From Chitinophagaceae bacterium 26-R-25 (GTDB taxonomy: Bacteria; Bacteroidota; Bacteroidia; Chitinophagales; Chitinophagaceae), in contig JARWSJ010000002.1 of NCBI GenBank assembly GCA_029906195.1, forward strand, positions 620,001 through 684,000: DNA of 64,000 nt, read 5' to 3'. Every line of letters begins with the position of its first letter. Within the stretch, counting starts at the first letter, position 1. The position numbers and the translations under genes were made by a program. The notes under the pieces are model-generated. The model worked only from the letters and a program-made list of their open reading frames with translations. It did no database searches and had not been told where the DNA came from. Positions 8,932 to 18,184 of this stretch are shown here, one piece after another.

Positions 8932-9331
8932 TTTTTTTCTGCTGCTTGCTTAATTGTAATACGCTGCGCATTTCAAAAAAGGTATAAATTAAATACATTC
9001 CCATGCAAGCAAAAAGCGCAGGCTTATTTACATTTTGCCTCGCTGCAAAAACATATCCGAAGGCTGCGATCATGCAGACCATAAGTTTTAGGAACATTCC
9101 ACTGTAAACATTTCTCAGGAAGCCCTGTGTGGAAGCGTGTGCCAGTCCGCGTTGATACAATACGAAGGAACAGGCTGAAACCAGAAAAAGAAGAAGATTG
9201 CCACAGGCAAGCACCGTGACATTAAATCCGTTTGTCTGCAAGAATGCTTTGCAGGCAAAAATTAAAATAGTAATGATAACGAATACGAAAATTATTGGCT
9301 GAATTGCTTTTAGTATGCTTTTATTTTCCAT
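8924..9331 (-). CDS. four-helix membrane protein, unknown function
   Basis: A 135-residue protein with four predicted membrane segments (about 10-30, 37-58, 76-96 and 103-122) and a short basic tail (KQQKKNA). It resembles the small uncharacterised AtpI-like or accessory membrane proteins found near bactofilin genes in Bacteroidota, but I cannot assign a family. It overlaps the SprT-like gene by 8 bases and lies 277 bases downstream of bactofilin on the same strand. Confidence 0.75.
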   Translation of the reverse strand: MENKSILKAIQPIIFVFVIITILIFACKAFLQTNGFNVTVLACGNLLLFLVSACSFVLYQRGLAHASTQGFLRNVYSGMFLKLMVCMIAAFGYVFAARQNVNKPALFACMGMYLIYTFFEMRSVLQLSKQQKKNA

Positions 9332-9435
9332 TTGCTGCCGCAGCTTTAGTTTTTAACTTTAGTCAAGTGTACGGCGCAAAGTTAATCCCCAAACCAATAC
9401 TGGCCTAGGGGTAGCTCCTTCTATTTCCGAAGGCG

Positions 9436-9600
9436 TAATTAATAATTAATAATTAACAATTAATACTTTATCATTCCGCAATTTGCATCTTTCATTCGTT
9501 TTGCGATAGCGAACACATTCGATAGAAAACACAAAAACAGAAAAGTTGCATTTCTAATAGTCTGCAACCCTATTCTTTATTAATTATTAATTATTAATTG
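9436..9600. repeat. inverted repeat, ATTAATA heptads
   Basis: The left arm 9436-9465 (AATTAATAATTAATAATTAA type) and the right arm 9576-9600 (TTATTAATTATTAATTATTA type) are complementary. They enclose about 110 bases without a gene and end 8 bases before the bactofilin stop codon. Confidence 0.8.
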
Positions 9601-9608
9601 AATTCGTA

Positions 9609-10064
9609 TTATTTCACCATCGCCAATCTTTCTTTTTTACCTGGAGTCAAAACTGCATCAGCTTCTTCTTCAACTTCAGTCAGTTGAACAGTTCCTGCCG
9701 GTATCATGTGGCAATTACCGTTGAATGAAGCGTTAGGTTCAACCTGCAATTTACCAGCAGCAATGTTGCCATTTACAACGCTGTTGTCTTTCAATTGAAG
9801 TAGTTCTTTTACGGTTACGTTACCCGTAATTTTACCTACAACATCTGCCTGTTGAGCAATAATGTCGCCTTCAACTTTGCCATTTGGCCCTATAATAACT
9901 TTGGCTGTACTGTTGATATTACCGATGATGGTACCATCGATGCGCATATTGGAGTTGCTGGTAAGGTCGCCTTTCACAGTGGTGCCTGCACCTACAAGAC
10001 TTGTACTGTTAGGTGATGCAACTTCTGCCGGAGAGAAGTCGCTGTTGGATTTGTTTTTAAACAT
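9609..10064 (-). CDS. bactofilin (polymer-forming cytoskeletal protein)
   Basis: A 151-residue bactofilin (DUF583). After a variable N-terminal tail of about 25 residues, the protein consists of short glycine-rich beta-helix turns (TTVKGDLTSNSNMRIDGTIIGNI, GPNGKVEGDIIAQQADVVGKITGNVTV, VVNGNIAAGKL) typical of the triangular bactofilin core. Bactofilins polymerise without nucleotide at the inner face of the membrane and position cell-wall or division enzymes. The neighbouring upstream gene encodes the membrane part of an M23-like protein; bactofilin plus M23 peptidase is a recurring pair. Confidence 0.93.
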   Translation of the reverse strand: MFKNKSNSDFSPAEVASPNSTSLVGAGTTVKGDLTSNSNMRIDGTIIGNINSTAKVIIGPNGKVEGDIIAQQADVVGKITGNVTVKELLQLKDNSVVNGNIAAGKLQVEPNASFNGNCHMIPAGTVQLTEVEEEADAVLTPGKKERLAMVK

Positions 10065-10075
10065 AGTATCAGATT

Positions 10076-10471
10076 TTATTCAGTGGATTTTTCGGGCTCG
10101 GGAACATTAAGTAAACTGGTATCCAGTTTTACCGTTGCATCCCCACCCAAAACCTTTTTTACGTTTTCCAGATATTGGTCTTTATATTTTGTGGCCCTTT
10201 CAAGAGAATCTGTCCTCATTTTCAACTCCCTCAACTCTCTTGTGCCTGATCCTGATCCGTAACCCGGTATGTACAATTTAAGCGGCGTAAACACTATCAA
10301 ACCCACTGTGAGCCCTGTAAGCAAAACAAAAACGGTACTTAGAAAAACATATACACTTAACCGCGACAGCTTGAATGTAACGACCTCTTCATAGGAGTCA
10401 TCGTTCATTATTACCAGTCTATAACGGTTTCTCAGCCTTTTTAGTGTAGAAGTACCTTCTATTTTCGCCAT
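10076..10471 (-). CDS. membrane-anchored N-terminal part of M23-type protein
   Basis: A 131-residue protein: basic cytoplasmic start with RYRLVIMNDDSYEE, one membrane segment (about 40-63), the motif FTPLKLYIPGYGS, then a coiled-coil-like stretch (about 75-110). This matches the N terminus of Bacteroidota M23-family cell-wall peptidases encoded next to bactofilin. The LytM/M23 catalytic domain with its zinc ligands is absent; the frame ends cleanly at a stop after PEPEKSTE. It is either a stand-alone adaptor or a truncated gene. Bactofilin follows 11 bases downstream. Confidence 0.75.
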   Translation of the reverse strand: MAKIEGTSTLKRLRNRYRLVIMNDDSYEEVVTFKLSRLSVYVFLSTVFVLLTGLTVGLIVFTPLKLYIPGYGSGSGTRELRELKMRTDSLERATKYKDQYLENVKKVLGGDATVKLDTSLLNVPEPEKSTE

Positions 10472-10528
10472 AGTTAAAATTCAGTGCTCTAAGGTAATGT
10501 TTCAGTTCATTTTAATAGCCAACCGTTA

Positions 10529-10536
10529 CAAAAATA
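10529..10536 (-). promoter_or_regulatory. -7 box TATTTTTG for the bactofilin operon
   Basis: Reverse strand TATTTTTG matches TAnnTTTG, about 57 bases upstream of the M23-stub start. No clear -33 TTTG at standard spacing. Confidence 0.4.
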
Positions 10537-10551
10537 AAATCAACATTTTTA

Positions 10552-10580
10552 CCGGTAGAGACAAGGCACCGCCTTGCCTA
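10552..10580. repeat. REP-like palindrome GTAGAGACAAGGCA type
   Basis: One copy of an element whose core is ACAAGGCA followed by TGCCTTGT. Other copies lie at 16860-16918 and 29971-30037. The 450 bases between 10472 and 10921 otherwise hold two promoter boxes and a doubtful coding remnant (10639-10790). Confidence 0.65.
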
Positions 10581-10848
10581 AGTGAAAATCTGTATTGCAT
10601 AGCAATAACGGTGCTAAAAAAGAAAAAAATGCTGAAACATGCAATCGAAATCTGCCAACGAGTTTTTTAAAAGAGACATTTTTTGTGCTTTTTTGCGAAT
10701 ATTGAAAAAAACACCGTAGAAATACTTGGCCTAAGTGATCTTAATGATGAACTTGCAGTAGCTCGTAAAGAAATGTATAATTGCAAATGATAATATTAAG
10801 CCGGCGAGCGGGATTTTTCTTTCAGTTTTTCTGCTCTTCCGGGGGAAT

Positions 10849-10876
10849 TTTGGCTTAATTTTTTGAAGTAAATTTG
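10849..10876 (+). promoter_or_regulatory. promoter of porW
   Basis: TTTG at 10849-10852 and TAAATTTG at 10869-10876, separated by 16 bases (slightly short). Start of transcription would be near 10883, leaving a leader of about 39 bases. Confidence 0.5.
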
Positions 10877-10921
10877 AAATAATTTTTCCTTAAATAAGTT
10901 ATTAAATCTTTATCCAAGAAG

Positions 10922-13900
10922 ATGTTTGTATCGTTGAAAAGATTTCTGTTTGTTACTACCTTGTTGTTGGCTTTAGCACACGCTTTTGCCCAGCCCCATC
11001 TTGACCCTGATATCAAAAAGCCAAAGAAATTCGAAAACCGCACATTAGGGGCAGAAAAAACAGAAACAACGAAGTTTAAGGTACCCAGAAAATTCATCCA
11101 GAATACAGTTACTCATTACAACTACTATTTCAACGCAGCCACCAAGCTTGACCAGGTACTTACCCGGGCAAAGGAAATGCACAAAGATGACTACAGCAGA
11201 TTGCTGCCTTTCTATAATTACAGACTGGATAGAACAGCAACTTTTAAACAGGACCTCGATAGCGTAATTTACAAATCAACCGCGGGTATTTTGCTGCACG
11301 ATCTTCGTAACAGTTATATCGACAATATGTACATGTTGATCGGGCAGGCTTATTATTTCCGTAACCAGCTGGATTCGGCACACATTACTTTTCAGTTTGT
11401 GAACTTTTCATTTGCACCAAAGGAAGAAGGCGGATACGATAAATACATTGGCAGCAACGCAAATGCTGAAGAAGGCGGAAGTGCTTTCTCCATTTCAACA
11501 AAAGAAAATACGAAGTTTGCGCACCGCCTGTGGGCACGTCCGCCAAGCCGTAACGATGCCTTGGTATGGCAGATCAGAACCTATATTGCCAGGAACGAAT
11601 ATGTAGAAGCAAGTAGTTTGATATTGACGCTAAAAAGGGATTCTTTATTTCCTAAGAGATTGGCAACCGATCTAAATGAAATGCAGGCCTGGAACTTTTA
11701 CCGCCAGGAAATATACGATAGCAGTGCTTTTTACTTGGCGAAATCGCTCGACAATGCAGACAACAACGAAGAACAGTCGAGATGGGAATATTTGCTGGGG
11801 CAGATGTACACAATAACAAACAACAAGACGCTCGCATCGCAATATTATACTGAATCAATTAAGCATACGATCAATCCGGTACAGGAGGTTTATGCACGGT
11901 TAAACAATGCAAGGCTCGCAAACGATTCGCTTCATAATCCGCTGGCACAAGCAATGCAGGAACTGTTGAAAATGGCAAAGCGTGAAAAATACCTGATGTA
12001 CCGCGACATTGTTTATTACACCGCATCAGAAGTGGCGCAAATGCAAAATGATCCCGACAATGCCAAGCAATTACTTTTAAAAAGTGTGCACTCCAGCATA
12101 GACAATCCGGGACAGAAAGCGAAGTCATTTCTTGCACTGGGTGACATTTCATTTAAACAAAAACAATACGGCGAGGCAAGCCGCTACTACGACAGCGTAA
12201 ACGTTTCGTCACTCGATCCTGCACTCGGCATTGAAGCACAACTGAAAGATCGAAGAGAAGCACTGCATGTTGTGGTTAAGCAAATGGATATTATTCATCG
12301 CCAGGACAGCTTACAATACATAGCTTCATTGCCACAAAAGGATAGAGATGAAGTGATAAGAAAGGTGCAAAGAACACTCAGGAGACAGCAGGGCCTTAAA
12401 GATGAAGAATATACTTCCGGAAGCGTGAATACGCCTGGAAGCAACAACGCGCCGGTGACAGATCTTTTTAATACCAACACAAAGGGTGACTGGTACTTTT
12501 ATAATGCCACGCAAAAAACAAAAGGAGCCGCTGAATTTAAATCTGTTTGGGGAACAAGGCCCAATGTAGACAACTGGCGTCGGTCCGCGTCAATTGCGGG
12601 CGCATTGGCGCAAATGAACAATGGCGGTCAGGGTGCGGATGATGCGGCGAAAAAGAATGCCGCAGCAAATGCTTTTAGTTTTGAAAGCCTGCTTGATAAA
12701 TTACCAACTACTCCCGAGAAATTAAAAATATCCAATGACTCAATCGAGCATGCCACATTTGAGTTAGGTGTTGGCTTGCAGGATTATCTTGAAGACTATG
12801 CTTCTGCAATCGAAAAATATGAGTCGCTGCTGCAACATTTCCCGCAAACGGTGCATGAGCAGGATGCTCTTTTCAATCTTTATTATTGCTATGAAAGATT
12901 GGGAATAACTGACAAACAGATGGCGATTAAAAGACAACTGGACAGCAAGTATCCAAATGGAAAACTGGCGGCAAGGTTGAAAAATGGCGGCATTTCTTCA
13001 GACAGTTTGTTGAAGAGGGATGCGACCGCATTGTACGATGATATTTACAACAAATTCATAGAAGGTAATTTTACAGAGGCAGCATCTGAAAAGAAGATTG
13101 CTGACAGCAAGTACGGCAATAAATACTGGACGCCGCAATTGCTATACATCGAAGGGGTGCATTATGTGCATGAACGCGATGACAGCACAGCAAGAGTTGT
13201 GTTGAACAGTATTTTACAATTGTATCCTAACAGTACTATGCGTGAAAAAACGCAAAATCTTTTGAGCGTTCTAAGCAGAAGAAGAGAAATTGAAGAATAC
13301 CTGACCAATCTGAAAATAGAAAGACCGGTAGAAGATACAACAGCTGCCATTGCTGATGCGGAGCCTAAAAAACAGCAGCCTCAACCGGAGGATTTTGAAA
13401 TAAAAGAGGCGAAAGGAAAACCAAATGATGTTAAGTTACTGAACGATAAAGGCAGACTTGATAAAACCAATATCAATCCGAATCAACAAGCGCTGGCCTC
13501 TATTGATCCGGGGTTATTGTACCTGTATGAAAAAGATCTTTCAGGTAAATTGATTGGTGGAAGAGCTGATTCCACAGGTCGTTTGAATGCTGCCAAACCG
13601 GGTGTGGTTGTGCCCGGCATAGTTACAGGTTCACGTACAATAGATTCAACTTTGTTGTATCAATACGAGAACCAGCAGAAGGAGCTGGCAAAACAAAACG
13701 TCAACAAGGAGCCTGTGGATTCATCAGCCATTGCAAAAGGCAATCCTGTTATCGCAGCGCCAGGTTTACAATCAGGACAAAAGATAGATTCTGCCAAACT
13801 GAATGTGATTCCTTTGAATGAAGTAAAATCAGCTTATTCAATAGATCCACGCAAGCCGCAGTATGTGGCACTTGTCATGGAAAAAGTTGACCCGGTGTAT

Positions 13901-14215
13901 GTAACAGAAGCAAGAAATGCGTTCAGCCGTTACAACAGAGATTACTACAGCGGGAAAACGATTGGATTAAGCAACGTAATCATTGACGAGAACAACAAGC
14001 TTTTATTATTCAAGGGATTTGCAAGCATAAACGAAGCACTCGATTACCTGCAAAAAGCTAAGAAAGCCGCGCCATCAGAAATTATTCCATGGCTAAGCGC
14101 AAGTAAATATTCGTTCATACTTCTTTCAGATGATAACCTTGAGCTGTTGAAGGACAAGAAGAATATTCAGGAGTATAAGACGTTCTTGCAGCAGTCATTA
14201 CCATCGCAATTCTAG
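10922..14215 (+). CDS. porW: type IX secretion system protein PorW/SprE
   Basis: A 1097-residue exported protein of the PorW/SprE family, required for type IX secretion and gliding in the Bacteroidota that have been studied. Residues 1-23 are a signal peptide ending at FAQ; there is no lipobox cysteine, unlike PorW of Porphyromonas. The conserved block FAHRLWARPPSRNDALVWQI lies near residue 200. Tetratricopeptide-like helix pairs run from about 130 to 460 and 600 to 800. The C-terminal 200 residues are low-complexity with a final domain (SIDPRKPQYVALVMEKVDPVYV). It is longer than SprE of Flavobacterium. A T9SS cargo protein is encoded at 36495-37643. Confidence 0.88.
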   Translation: MFVSLKRFLFVTTLLLALAHAFAQPHLDPDIKKPKKFENRTLGAEKTETTKFKVPRKFIQNTVTHYNYYFNAATKLDQVLTRAKEMHKDDYSRLLPFYNYRLDRTATFKQDLDSVIYKSTAGILLHDLRNSYIDNMYMLIGQAYYFRNQLDSAHITFQFVNFSFAPKEEGGYDKYIGSNANAEEGGSAFSISTKENTKFAHRLWARPPSRNDALVWQIRTYIARNEYVEASSLILTLKRDSLFPKRLATDLNEMQAWNFYRQEIYDSSAFYLAKSLDNADNNEEQSRWEYLLGQMYTITNNKTLASQYYTESIKHTINPVQEVYARLNNARLANDSLHNPLAQAMQELLKMAKREKYLMYRDIVYYTASEVAQMQNDPDNAKQLLLKSVHSSIDNPGQKAKSFLALGDISFKQKQYGEASRYYDSVNVSSLDPALGIEAQLKDRREALHVVVKQMDIIHRQDSLQYIASLPQKDRDEVIRKVQRTLRRQQGLKDEEYTSGSVNTPGSNNAPVTDLFNTNTKGDWYFYNATQKTKGAAEFKSVWGTRPNVDNWRRSASIAGALAQMNNGGQGADDAAKKNAAANAFSFESLLDKLPTTPEKLKISNDSIEHATFELGVGLQDYLEDYASAIEKYESLLQHFPQTVHEQDALFNLYYCYERLGITDKQMAIKRQLDSKYPNGKLAARLKNGGISSDSLLKRDATALYDDIYNKFIEGNFTEAASEKKIADSKYGNKYWTPQLLYIEGVHYVHERDDSTARVVLNSILQLYPNSTMREKTQNLLSVLSRRREIEEYLTNLKIERPVEDTTAAIADAEPKKQQPQPEDFEIKEAKGKPNDVKLLNDKGRLDKTNINPNQQALASIDPGLLYLYEKDLSGKLIGGRADSTGRLNAAKPGVVVPGIVTGSRTIDSTLLYQYENQQKELAKQNVNKEPVDSSAIAKGNPVIAAPGLQSGQKIDSAKLNVIPLNEVKSAYSIDPRKPQYVALVMEKVDPVYVTEARNAFSRYNRDYYSGKTIGLSNVIIDENNKLLLFKGFASINEALDYLQKAKKAAPSEIIPWLSASKYSFILLSDDNLELLKDKKNIQEYKTFLQQSLPSQF

Positions 14216-14221
14216 GAAGTA

Positions 14222-14307
14222 AGTTGAAAATTGAAAGTTGAAAGTTGAAAATGATGGCGAACAGCCTCTAAACTCATTTTCAATTTTCAACTTTCAATTT
14301 TCAATTA
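14222..14307. repeat. inverted repeat, TTGAAAR heptads
   Basis: Left arm 14222-14253 and right arm 14275-14307 are almost perfectly complementary, with a short loop of 21 bases and the boundary GAAAATG/CATTTTC. It begins 6 bases after the porW stop codon. Confidence 0.88.
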
Positions 14308-14497
14308 ATACCACTCTTTTTACCACGCTACATTTACAATTCACCTCCTCACAAAATTTTTGTCGTTATTTATTCGTTATTGGTCGACGCCATTTTTTCT
14401 ATATCTGAGGTAAGAAATAGTTTTGGGGCGTTATACGAGAAGATTCGTTTTTTAATTGATTATTGATTTTACCGATCGTAACCTAAAACCTGTACGC

Positions 14498-15130
14498 ATG
14501 AAAGTTAAACTTACAATCGTAGCGCTATTATTTGTTACTTTGGCCAAAGCGCAATCTGGTACACAACCCGCTACAACTACACAGCCAATTCCAGAGTCTT
14601 CATTCCATTGGGGAATAAAGGCGGGTCTTAATTTTACCAGCATAAGAGGAAATGGAATGGACACAAAATTTGGAACAGGTGGAGAAGGCGGCTTGTTCGG
14701 AAGCTGGGATTTCAGCAAAAATTGGAGCTTACAACCTGAGTTATTAGTGAGCCAGTCTAACACTAAAAGATCAGATGATTTTATGGTGTATTATGTAAAC
14801 TCGGGAAAGGCTTCAGGAAACACTGCTATTAAACTTACAACTTTAAATGTTCCGGTGCTGTTGAAATACAATGTCACCAAAATGTTTTCGGTGCTGGCAG
14901 GTCCTCAGTACAACTATATGTTGTTCGATAACGAAGATCTGTTGAGAGATGATAAAGATGCTTTCACAAAAGGCGAGTTCAGCGGAAACATAGGCGCTCA
15001 GTTCAATGTGCAAAGCGTAAGCATCTATGGCCGTTACAACTTTGGTCTGTCGGACATCAACAATGTTGACGAACGTTATTCATGGCATTCTTCGCATATC
15101 CTCTTAGGTGTTGCGGTTAGATTAAAATAG
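14498..15130 (+). CDS. PorT-type outer-membrane beta-barrel protein
   Basis: A 210-residue outer-membrane barrel protein of the porin/PorT-like family. The start is the ATG at 14498, which gives a signal peptide (MKVKLTIVALLFVTLAKAQ); the in-frame ATG at 14456 adds 14 residues with no signal character. The mature protein has alternating amphipathic strands: WGIKAGLNF, GGLFGSWDF, WSLQPELLVSQ, TLNVPVLLKYNV, FSVLAGPQYNY, YGRYNFGLSDI. A terminal strand ends VAVRLK. A paralogue is encoded at 25372-25962. The role of these small barrels is generally unknown. Confidence 0.85.
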   Translation: MKVKLTIVALLFVTLAKAQSGTQPATTTQPIPESSFHWGIKAGLNFTSIRGNGMDTKFGTGGEGGLFGSWDFSKNWSLQPELLVSQSNTKRSDDFMVYYVNSGKASGNTAIKLTTLNVPVLLKYNVTKMFSVLAGPQYNYMLFDNEDLLRDDKDAFTKGEFSGNIGAQFNVQSVSIYGRYNFGLSDINNVDERYSWHSSHILLGVAVRLK

Positions 15131-15186
15131 GTTTTTTTAATGCTTAAGAAAAGATAGTGCGTGGCGAAAGCTGCGCATTATTTTTT

Positions 15187-15342
15187 AATAACCGAATAAC
15201 TGAATAATTGAATAACTGAATGACTGAATAACTGAATAAACTGAATAAACTGAATAGACTGAATAACTGAGTGTTTATATTCAGTTAGGTTCATCGAGAC
15301 TAAACTACTCAGTTATTCAGTTATTCAATTATTCAGTTATTG
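15187..15342. repeat. inverted repeat, ACTGAATA octamers
   Basis: The left arm (15187-15270) has about nine degenerate 8-9 base units ACTGAATA, ATTGAATA, ACTGAATAA. The right arm (15307-15342) is complementary to its first part. The right arm contains the TAA stop of the cupredoxin gene. Confidence 0.85.
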
Positions 15343-15708
15343 AACCACAACAGAGGCTTTCATGTTTGAATGAAAGGTGCAGTGATAAGAGAATGTACCT
15401 GCTGTAGAAAACGTATGAGAGTATTTACTTCCTGTTTTTATAGCGCCACTGTCGAAACTACCATCATTTGCTGTTACCGTGTGATCTACGTTATCGTTAT
15501 TGGTCCAGGACACGGTAGTTCCCGCTTTAACAGTTAAGCTGCTGGGGCTATACGCCATATTATCTATGGAAACGGCATTACTCTGATTATTGTTGCCATT
15601 ATTGTTGGTGTTACTGGAGCCGTAACCGCTGTCTTTACTGCAGGATATGAGTATCAATGCGCTCCACAAAACAAACAGAAATCCTGCTGATATTAATTTT
15701 GATTTCAT
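15337..15708 (-). CDS. cupredoxin-domain lipoprotein
   Basis: A 123-residue blue-copper-like lipoprotein. The start is the ATG at 15706-15708; the upstream extension lacks signal features. A lipobox with Cys at about residue 18 (LILISCSK) is followed by a Ser/Asn/Gly-rich linker. The plastocyanin-like domain (about 45-123) contains the usual copper ligands: His in VDHTVTAN and the Cys-x-x-His-x-x-x-Met set in YHCTFHSNM. It probably carries one electron in the periplasm. The stop codon lies inside a repeat arm. Confidence 0.88.
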   Translation of the reverse strand: MKSKLISAGFLFVLWSALILISCSKDSGYGSSNTNNNGNNNQSNAVSIDNMAYSPSSLTVKAGTTVSWTNNDNVDHTVTANDGSFDSGAIKTGSKYSHTFSTAGTFSYHCTFHSNMKASVVVQ

Positions 15709-15828
15709 GGGCTTTTCTTTAATAAGTACTAAATACGTACCAACACAAGAAGCGGTTGCTTGAGAATCTGCTGCATTTGGCTCATTAACATGGAATATGG
15801 ACACGATCAGGATTCTGCAGGTATTTAT

Positions 15829-15860
15829 AAAAAAAAGCGCCTCAAATGAAGCGCTTTCTG
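15829..15860 (-). terminator. Rho-independent terminator of bioB
   Basis: On the minus strand AAAGCGCTTC, a short loop, then GGCGCTTT and a run of eight or more T. It lies directly downstream of bioB. Confidence 0.85.
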
Positions 15861-15863
15861 TAT

Positions 15864-16838
15864 TTAAACTAGTTCTTTTTCCTCTTTGAATGCCTCTCTC
15901 GGCTTTAATCCAAATAATTGGAACATTGCCATATCCTCATCGAAGCCAGGATTTGGAGTGGTAAGCAATTTCTCACCGGTGAAGATGGAGTTTGCTCCCG
16001 CCATGAAACAAAGCGCTTGTTCAGATAATGACATTTCTGTTCTGCCTGCACTCAGGCGCACCATGCTGCCTGGCATAATGATCCTTGCAGTGGCTATCAT
16101 ACGCACCATATCCCAGATCTCAATTTTAGGATTGTCTTGCAGAGGCGTTCCTTTTACACGAACAAGCGCATTGATAGGAACGCTGCCCGGATGCTGAGGA
16201 AGTGTAGCCAATGTGTGCAACATGCCGATGCGATCTTCATGTTTTTCACCCAGGCCTATGATGCCTCCGCTACAAACACTGATACCTGCTTTACGCACGT
16301 TGTCAAGTGTATTCAAACGGTCGTTATAAGTACGTGTTGAAATGATATCTGCGTAGTGTTCTGAAGATGTATCTACGTTGTGGTTATAAGAGTACAAACC
16401 AGCATCATGCAATTTCTTTGCCTGGTCTTCAGTAAGCATACCGAGTGTACAGCAAACTTCCATACCAAGTTCGTTCACACCTTTTACCATGTCGATCACA
16501 CGGTCAAAGTCGCGGTTGTCGCGTACTTCGCGCCATGCAGCACCCATACAAAAGCGTGTAGAACCTGCGCTTTTAGCACGCTCTGCATAAGCCAGGACTT
16601 CTTCTTTTTTCATTAAAGCCTGTACGTCTACACCTGTGTTGTAACGTGCAGCCTGCGGGCAATAAGCGCAATCCTCAGGACATCCGCCGGTTTTGATAGA
16701 CAGTAAAGTACAAACCTGTACCTCAGCAGTATCCTGATGCTCACGGTGAATAGTAGCCGCCTTGTAAATAAGCTCCAGCAAAGGCGTATTGTATATTTCG
16801 GAAATTTCCTCTTTTGTCCAGTTGTTTCTGATAGTCAT
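15864..16838 (-). CDS. bioB: biotin synthase
   Basis: Biotin synthase, the radical SAM enzyme that inserts sulphur into dethiobiotin. The start ATG at 16836-16838 gives 324 residues, the family's usual length; the longer frame to 16898 runs into a REP-like palindrome and is discounted. The radical SAM motif is C53-x3-C57-x2-C60 ([16 protein letters not shown]). Conserved family segments [20 protein letters not shown] and RLSAGR (arginine ligand of the 2Fe-2S cluster) are present. No other bio genes are adjacent. It lies 75 bases downstream of the M42 peptidase gene and is probably co-transcribed with it. Confidence 0.96.
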   Translation of the reverse strand: MTIRNNWTKEEISEIYNTPLLELIYKAATIHREHQDTAEVQVCTLLSIKTGGCPEDCAYCPQAARYNTGVDVQALMKKEEVLAYAERAKSAGSTRFCMGAAWREVRDNRDFDRVIDMVKGVNELGMEVCCTLGMLTEDQAKKLHDAGLYSYNHNVDTSSEHYADIISTRTYNDRLNTLDNVRKAGISVCSGGIIGLGEKHEDRIGMLHTLATLPQHPGSVPINALVRVKGTPLQDNPKIEIWDMVRMIATARIIMPGSMVRLSAGRTEMSLSEQALCFMAGANSIFTGEKLLTTPNPGFDEDMAMFQLFGLKPREAFKEEKELV

Positions 16839-16859
16839 TGTAAATATTTTTTGGAGGAT

Positions 16860-16918
16860 TGTAGAGACAAGGCACTGCCTTGTCTTAATTGCAGCCAAGG
16901 CGATGCCTTGGCTCTACA
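16860..16918. repeat. double REP-like palindrome ACAAGGCA
   Basis: GTAGAGACAAGGCA-c-TGCCTTGTCT followed by GCCAAGG-cgat-GCCTTGGC and CTCTACAG: a palindrome with terminal GTAGAG/CTCTAC. It lies between bioB and the M42 gene and provides the TAG stop codon of the latter. Confidence 0.85.
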
Positions 16919-18023
16919 GATAGTTTAAATTTGTTTTTGGCGTTAATGTCAATACTGTTTCATACATGAGTTTGATCGTATTTTCAATGTCGCTTTTGTG
17001 CAGCATTTCCACAGTTGTGTGCATGTAGCGCAAAGGAATTGAAATCAGTACAGATGGGCAACCATCGTTTGCATAGGCAAAAGAATCAGTGTCTGTGCCG
17101 GTGCTTCTGCTCACTGCTCTCAACTGAACAGGAATAGAAGATTTCTCCGCCACGTCCTGCACCACCTGCAATAGTTTGTTATGAACCGCCGGTCCAAATG
17201 CCAGTGAAGGGCCTTTGCCACAAGCGATATCGCCTTCAATGATCTTGTTGACCATCGGAGTTGTTGTATCATGGGTAACATCTGTAATAATCGCAATGTT
17301 TGGTTTAATTCTTCTTGCGATCATCTCAGCGCCACGCAAACCGATCTCTTCCTGCACTGCATTTACGATATAAAGTCCGTAAGGAAGTTTCTTTTTATTT
17401 TCCTTTAATAATCTTGCAACTTCTGCGATCATAAAGCCACCAACGCGGTTGTCGAATGCGCGACCGATGTAATAATCATGGGCCAATTCCGCGAAACCTT
17501 CCTGGTAAGTAACTACTGCTCCAATATGAATGCCGAGCTCTTCTACTTCTTTTCTGTTTCTGGCGCCGCAGTCAAGGAAAAGGTTTTCAACCTTTGGTTG
17601 TGGTTCTTTATTCTCATTGTTGGAAAGACGGGTGTGAATGGCTGGCCACCCGAAAACGGCAGGAACGAACCCCTTTTTACCGTGGATAAACACCCTTTGT
17701 GCCGGAGCCACCTGGTGATCTACACCGCCATTGCGTTTCAGGTACAAAAGGCCTTCGGGAGTAATGTAATTTACAAACCAGCTTATCTCATCTGCGTGTG
17801 CTTCAATTACCACTTTAAAAGGAGCATCGGGGTTGATTACACCCACAGCAGTGCCATAAGGGTCTACAAATGTGGTATCTACAAATGATTTTAAATAATT
17901 AAGCCAGATTCTTTGGCCGCTTGCTTCAAATCCTACCGGAGAGGCATTGTTGATATATTCTTTTAAAAACGACATTGATTTATCGTTCAAAAAAGAGGTG
18001 CTTTTTTCTTTCTTTGCTGCCAT
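16914..18023 (-). CDS. M42 family metallo-aminopeptidase
   Basis: A 369-residue cytosolic aminopeptidase of the M42 family (glutamyl aminopeptidase or endoglucanase-type annotation). Two-metal site residues are visible: H76-A-D78 in EAHADE, Asp in GRAFDNRVGG, the catalytic Glu pair in VQEEIGLRGA, Asp in TDVTHDT and His in MHTTVEM. It should assemble into large hollow oligomers and trim peptides from the N terminus. The first 14 residues (MAAKKEKSTSFLND) are an extension before the usual start, so the ATG encoding MSFLKEY is possible. The final codon and stop lie within a REP-like palindrome. Confidence 0.9.
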   Translation of the reverse strand: MAAKKEKSTSFLNDKSMSFLKEYINNASPVGFEASGQRIWLNYLKSFVDTTFVDPYGTAVGVINPDAPFKVVIEAHADEISWFVNYITPEGLLYLKRNGGVDHQVAPAQRVFIHGKKGFVPAVFGWPAIHTRLSNNENKEPQPKVENLFLDCGARNRKEVEELGIHIGAVVTYQEGFAELAHDYYIGRAFDNRVGGFMIAEVARLLKENKKKLPYGLYIVNAVQEEIGLRGAEMIARRIKPNIAIITDVTHDTTTPMVNKIIEGDIACGKGPSLAFGPAVHNKLLQVVQDVAEKSSIPVQLRAVSRSTGTDTDSFAYANDGCPSVLISIPLRYMHTTVEMLHKSDIENTIKLMYETVLTLTPKTNLNYL

Positions 18024-18040
18024 GAATGCGTTTTAGCGGT

Positions 18041-18048
18041 CAAAGATA
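18041..18048 (-). promoter_or_regulatory. -7 box TATCTTTG for M42-bioB
   Basis: Reverse-strand TATCTTTG, a perfect TAnnTTTG match, 17 bases upstream of the M42 start. No exact -33 TTTG. Confidence 0.5.
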
Positions 18049-18184
18049 AGGGGAAAGGAGAATATCAGAAATATTACGGGGCAACTTAAAACCGCTACCT
18101 GTATATGATTAATGTCAGGAAAATTGAAACTATCCGTTTAATAATGCGAGCCGAAACCCGGGGAAAATTGAGCGGTTTAAAAAA

